This document shows, piece by piece, positions 61,254-64,000 of a stretch of 64,000 bases of DNA. Both the position numbers and the translations under genes were made by a program. This DNA comes from Halomonas rhizosphaerae (GTDB taxonomy: Bacteria; Pseudomonadota; Gammaproteobacteria; Pseudomonadales; Halomonadaceae), in NCBI RefSeq assembly GCF_030010555.1, contig NZ_JASCQP010000028.1, positions 124,001 to 188,000 on the forward strand, written 5' to 3'. The notes beneath the pieces were generated by a model, which saw nothing but the letters and a program-made list of their open reading frames with translations, did not search any database and was not told the DNA's origin. Numbering within the stretch: position 1 is the stretch's first letter; each line of letters opens with the position of its first letter.

Positions 61254-62569
61254 CCGTCCCTGCCATACCCTCGCCGCTCGCCCCCCTGCAATTGCGCCAT
61301 CTGGAGACGCTGCAACAGGCCTACGGCGAGGTGCTGACACGCCTGGGTCTAGATGGGGTGCTGCTCTACAGCGGCCAGCCACGCCGCCACTTCGCCGATG
61401 ACCAGGAAGCGAGCTTCGCCGCCTATGGCCACTTCATGCACTGGACCGGCCAGGCCGACCTCGCGCGCAGCTGGCTGCTGATCCGCCCGGGCCAGCGACC
61501 CAGACTCAAGATCCATGCCCCGGATGACTTCTGGCACCTGCCGGCCTACCTGCCCGACGAGCCCTGGGGGGAAGCCTTCGACATCGAGATGGCCCGCGAC
61601 GACGCCCCGCCCCTCCTGCCGGCCGGTCGCTTCGCCGTGCTCGGCGACGTGTCGGCGGCGCTCGCCGAGTCGCTTGGTGCCGACGGCAACCCGGCGGCCC
61701 TGGTGGGGGCCCTGGACGAGTGCCGGGTCCGCAAGAGCGACTACGAGATCGCCTGCCTGCGCGATGCCAACCGGCAGGCCATGGCCGGCCATCGCGCCGC
61801 CCGGGAGGCGTTCCTGGCGGGTGGCGCCGAGCTCGATATCCAGCTCGCCTACCTGAGCGCCTCCCGCCAGCGCGAGACGGCCCTGCCCTACGCCAGCATC
61901 GTGGGGCTCAATGCCCACGGCGGCGTGCTGCACTACCAACACTACGACAGCGTCGCGCCCGCCAGGCGGCGCAGCCTGCTGCTCGACGCCGGCCATCGCC
62001 ACCGGGGCTATTGCGCCGACATCACCCGTACCTGGGCCGGGCCCGATGCCGATCCCGCCTTCGCGGCGCTGATCGAGGGCATCACGGCGCTGCAGCGCCG
62101 TCTCATCGACGCGCTGGCGCCGGGGGTCGACTATGTCGAACTGCACCAGCGCATGCACCGGGCCCTGGGGCAGCTGCTGGCCGAGCAGGGGCTGGTCCAC
62201 TGCACGCCAGAGGCCGCGGTCAATCAGGGCATCACCCGGGCCTTCTGCCCCCATGGCCTGGGCCATTCGCTGGGCCTGCAGGTCCACGACGTGGCCGGTC
62301 GGGTGGACGGGGCGGGCCGGCCCCTGCCGCCCCCCGAGAGCGACCCCGCGCTGCGCCTGACCCGGGAACTGGAGACCGGCATGGTGGTCACCATGGAACC
62401 CGGGCTCTACGTGATCCCCATGCTGCTGGCACCGCTGAAGGAGCGCGTGGCGGGCCGCGACATCGACTGGCCGCTCGTCGAGCGCCTGGCCGACCACGGC
62501 GGCATCCGCATCGAGGACAACCTGGTGATCACGCCCAGCGGCCACGGCAACCTCACCCCCGCGGAGTGA
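61250..62569 (+). CDS. pepQ: M24-family Xaa-Pro dipeptidase (PepQ)
   Basis: A 439-residue pita-bread-fold metallopeptidase. Metal ligands are visible: LLLDAGH (Asp), ADITRTW (Asp), HGLGHSLGLQVHDVAG (His), TMEPGLYVI (Glu) and IRIEDN (Glu). The N-terminal creatinase-like domain covers about residues 15-165. It matches E. coli PepQ, which splits X-Pro dipeptides and some organophosphate esters. Overlaps the LysR gene by ATGA. Proline release suits a halophile, as proline is a compatible solute, but that link is inference. Confidence 0.9.
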   Translation: MTVPAIPSPLAPLQLRHLETLQQAYGEVLTRLGLDGVLLYSGQPRRHFADDQEASFAAYGHFMHWTGQADLARSWLLIRPGQRPRLKIHAPDDFWHLPAYLPDEPWGEAFDIEMARDDAPPLLPAGRFAVLGDVSAALAESLGADGNPAALVGALDECRVRKSDYEIACLRDANRQAMAGHRAAREAFLAGGAELDIQLAYLSASRQRETALPYASIVGLNAHGGVLHYQHYDSVAPARRRSLLLDAGHRHRGYCADITRTWAGPDADPAFAALIEGITALQRRLIDALAPGVDYVELHQRMHRALGQLLAEQGLVHCTPEAAVNQGITRAFCPHGLGHSLGLQVHDVAGRVDGAGRPLPPPESDPALRLTRELETGMVVTMEPGLYVIPMLLAPLKERVAGRDIDWPLVERLADHGGIRIEDNLVITPSGHGNLTPAE

Positions 62570-62576
62570 CACCCCG

Positions 62577-63617
62577 ATGGACGCGACCTGGCACGCTGCC
62601 GACTTCCGCCCGCCGCCCGGGCTTGGCAACCGGCACGTCCAGACCCTGCTGCCCCGCTGCCTGCCTCGGCCGGCGGTCGACGCCGAGACCGAGATCCTCG
62701 AGCTGCCGGACGGGGACTTCGTCGAACTGGCCTGGGCGCACCCGCTGCCCGACCGGGCCGACGCGCCCATCCTGCTGCTCTTCCACGGGCTCGAGGGCTC
62801 GCTGGCATCGCCCTATGCCCGCCACCTGCTGCACGCCGCCGCCCGCCTTGGCTGGCGCGCCCTGCTCATGCACTTCCGCGGCTGCGGGGTCATGCCCAAT
62901 CGCCTACCCCGGGCCTACCACAGCGGCGACACCGCGGATGCCTACTGGCTGATCGGCCAGCTGGCCCATCGCTATCCCCGCGCCCTCAAGGTCGCCGCCG
63001 GGGTCTCCCTGGGGGGCAACATGCTGGTCAAGCTGGTCGCGGAACAGGGTGGCGACGGGCTCGACCTGGCCGGCGCCATCGTCATCAGCGCACCGCTGGA
63101 GCTCTCGGCCTGTGCCGATACCCTGCGCCACGGCTTTGCCCGGGTCTATGAACGCCACCTGCTCGGCTCGCTCAAGCGCAAGATGACCGCGCGTCTCGCG
63201 CGCGGCGAGCTGCCACTGACGCTCACGACGCGAGATCTCCACGCGCTGGAGAGCCTGCGTGACTACGACGAGGCCGTGACGGCCCCCCTGCACGGCTTCG
63301 TCGGCGCGGAGGACTACTACCGCCGTGCCTCCGCCGGCCCCCTGCTGGGCGAGGTCGAGCTGCCGATGCTCATCCTGCATGCCGACGACGACCCCTTCAT
63401 GCCGCCGGCGCTGTTCGCGAGGCTGCCGGCGCCCTCCCCGTCGGTGCGGGTGGAACTCGCCCGCCAGGGGGGCCACGTGGGCTTCGTGGAGTGGCGCGAG
63501 GGGCGTCTGCAGTCCTGGCTGGCCCGCCGAGTCGCCCATCAGCTCGACGCCTGGGGGCGCCCCGGCGGGCTGACGGGCTGGTCTCCCGGGCGGGTGATCA
63601 GCCGATCGGGCAGCTGA
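62577..63617 (+). CDS. YheT family alpha/beta hydrolase
   Basis: A 346-residue hydrolase. Signatures: [18 protein letters not shown] at the N-terminus, [38 protein letters not shown], the nucleophile [11 protein letters not shown], and [12 protein letters not shown] with RQGGHVGF as acid and histidine elements. Members resemble carboxylesterases; the substrate is unknown. It begins seven bases after pepQ and ends with a 20-base overlap into the convergent msrA. The C-terminal ~25 residues ([14 protein letters not shown]...) extend beyond the usual fold. Confidence 0.85.
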   Translation: MDATWHAADFRPPPGLGNRHVQTLLPRCLPRPAVDAETEILELPDGDFVELAWAHPLPDRADAPILLLFHGLEGSLASPYARHLLHAAARLGWRALLMHFRGCGVMPNRLPRAYHSGDTADAYWLIGQLAHRYPRALKVAAGVSLGGNMLVKLVAEQGGDGLDLAGAIVISAPLELSACADTLRHGFARVYERHLLGSLKRKMTARLARGELPLTLTTRDLHALESLRDYDEAVTAPLHGFVGAEDYYRRASAGPLLGEVELPMLILHADDDPFMPPALFARLPAPSPSVRVELARQGGHVGFVEWREGRLQSWLARRVAHQLDAWGRPGGLTGWSPGRVISRSGS

Positions 63618-64000
63618 CGCCGGTCCCCTTGAGGCCACAGTAGCCCCCGGGGTTCTTCGCCAGGTACTGCTGGTGGTACTCCTCGGCGTAGTAGAAGGCC
63701 TCGAGGGGCTCGACCTCGGTGGTCACGGGGCCCCTGCCGCTGCGCGCCAGCGCCGCGGCATAGGCCTCGCGGCTGCGCTCGGCCAGCTCACGCTGGCCAG
63801 GGGTGGTGGTGAGGATGATCGAGCGGTACTGGCTGCCGACGTCATTGCCCTGGCGGTGTCCCTGGGTCGGGTCATGGGCCTCCCAGAACACCCGCAGCAG
63901 GGACTCCAGGTCGACCCGGCGGGGGTCGAAGACCACCCGCACCACCTCGGCATGGCCGGTCCGGCCGCTGCAGGTCTGCTCATAGGTGGGGTTCGGGGTC
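63598..64000 (-). CDS. msrA: Peptide-methionine (S)-S-oxide reductase MsrA, 5' end outside the window
   Basis: The C-terminal ~133 residues of an MsrA, reading [63 protein letters not shown] onward. The N-terminal catalytic GCFW motif lies beyond the edge. The C-terminal [11 protein letters not shown] holds the usual resolving cysteines. MsrA repairs oxidised methionine with thioredoxin. Convergent overlap with the YheT gene. Confidence 0.92.
   Translation of the reverse strand, partial: TPNPTYEQTCSGRTGHAEVVRVVFDPRRVDLESLLRVFWEAHDPTQGHRQGNDVGSQYRSIILTTTPGQRELAERSREAYAAALARSGRGPVTTEVEPLEAFYYAEEYHQQYLAKNPGGYCGLKGTGVSCPIG

Overview
The window is GC-rich, gene-dense chromosomal DNA that reads as a moderately halophilic gammaproteobacterium of the Halomonas type (Halomonadaceae). 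The strongest pointer is a complete ectABC ectoine operon. The protein families and operon styles also fit: TusDCBE, NfuA, a KefB-type K+/H+ antiporter, a respiratory formate dehydrogenase with DUF3305/DUF3306 partners, and CysI with DUF934. There is no rRNA, CRISPR array, prophage or insertion sequence. One tRNA gene (tRNA-Ser, anticodon TGA) is present. The assignment to Halomonas is inference; no 16S is available.

Layout. 1-12.5 kb: the 3' part of a propionyl-CoA synthetase gene, a queuosine-precursor transporter, hydrolases, a K+/H+ antiporter, YaeQ, a PPP phosphatase, tRNA-Ser, a Nudix hydrolase, YccA followed by tusDCBE (tRNA 2-thiouridine sulfur relay), and acpH. 11.2-13.5 kb: moeA, moaB and a DUF1244 gene (molybdenum cofactor), with an 85-bp repeat made of copies of the moaB 3' end. 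13.5-23.5 kb: a formate dehydrogenase supercluster on the minus strand (DUF3305, DUF3306, polyferredoxin, TorD-like chaperone, small Tat protein, FdhA, FdhB, FdhC) with divergent fdhD and an XRE-cupin regulator. The adjacent moeA/moaB genes can supply its cofactor.

23.6-31.2 kb: a histone-deacetylase-family gene divergent from a Pat-type lysine acetyltransferase, then a minus-strand run (GGCT-like, ArsC-like, wrbA, DUF2069, azlCD, pdxH). 31.3-40.3 kb: smrA, cysI-DUF934 (sulfite reduction), a MATE transporter, metH, nfuA. 40.3-42.9 kb: a divergent pair, a KfrA/TnpT-like coiled-coil DNA-binding protein and a tyrosine recombinase. It is separated by an AT-rich region with strong inverted repeats and a heptamer array that repeats a Shine-Dalgarno sequence. 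42.9-48.2 kb: sufE, yidD-hisI-zur, and an ATP-grasp ligase / inactive-transglutaminase-7TM / retropepsin-like protease set of unknown product.

48.2-64 kb: a gene-poor 650-bp stretch with a possible outer-membrane protein remnant, a DUF3833 lipoprotein, ectABC with an upstream sigma70-like promoter, glutathione reductase, carbonic anhydrase, a five-gene peptide ABC transporter followed by a LysR regulator, an M24 peptidase and YheT, and the 3' part of msrA.

The most interesting region is 40.3-42.9 kb. It resembles the TnpS/TnpT cointegrate-resolution module of Tn4651-type transposons, but no transposase gene is seen, and the recombinase gene appears to be translated from the last of about eleven tandem AAGGAG units.
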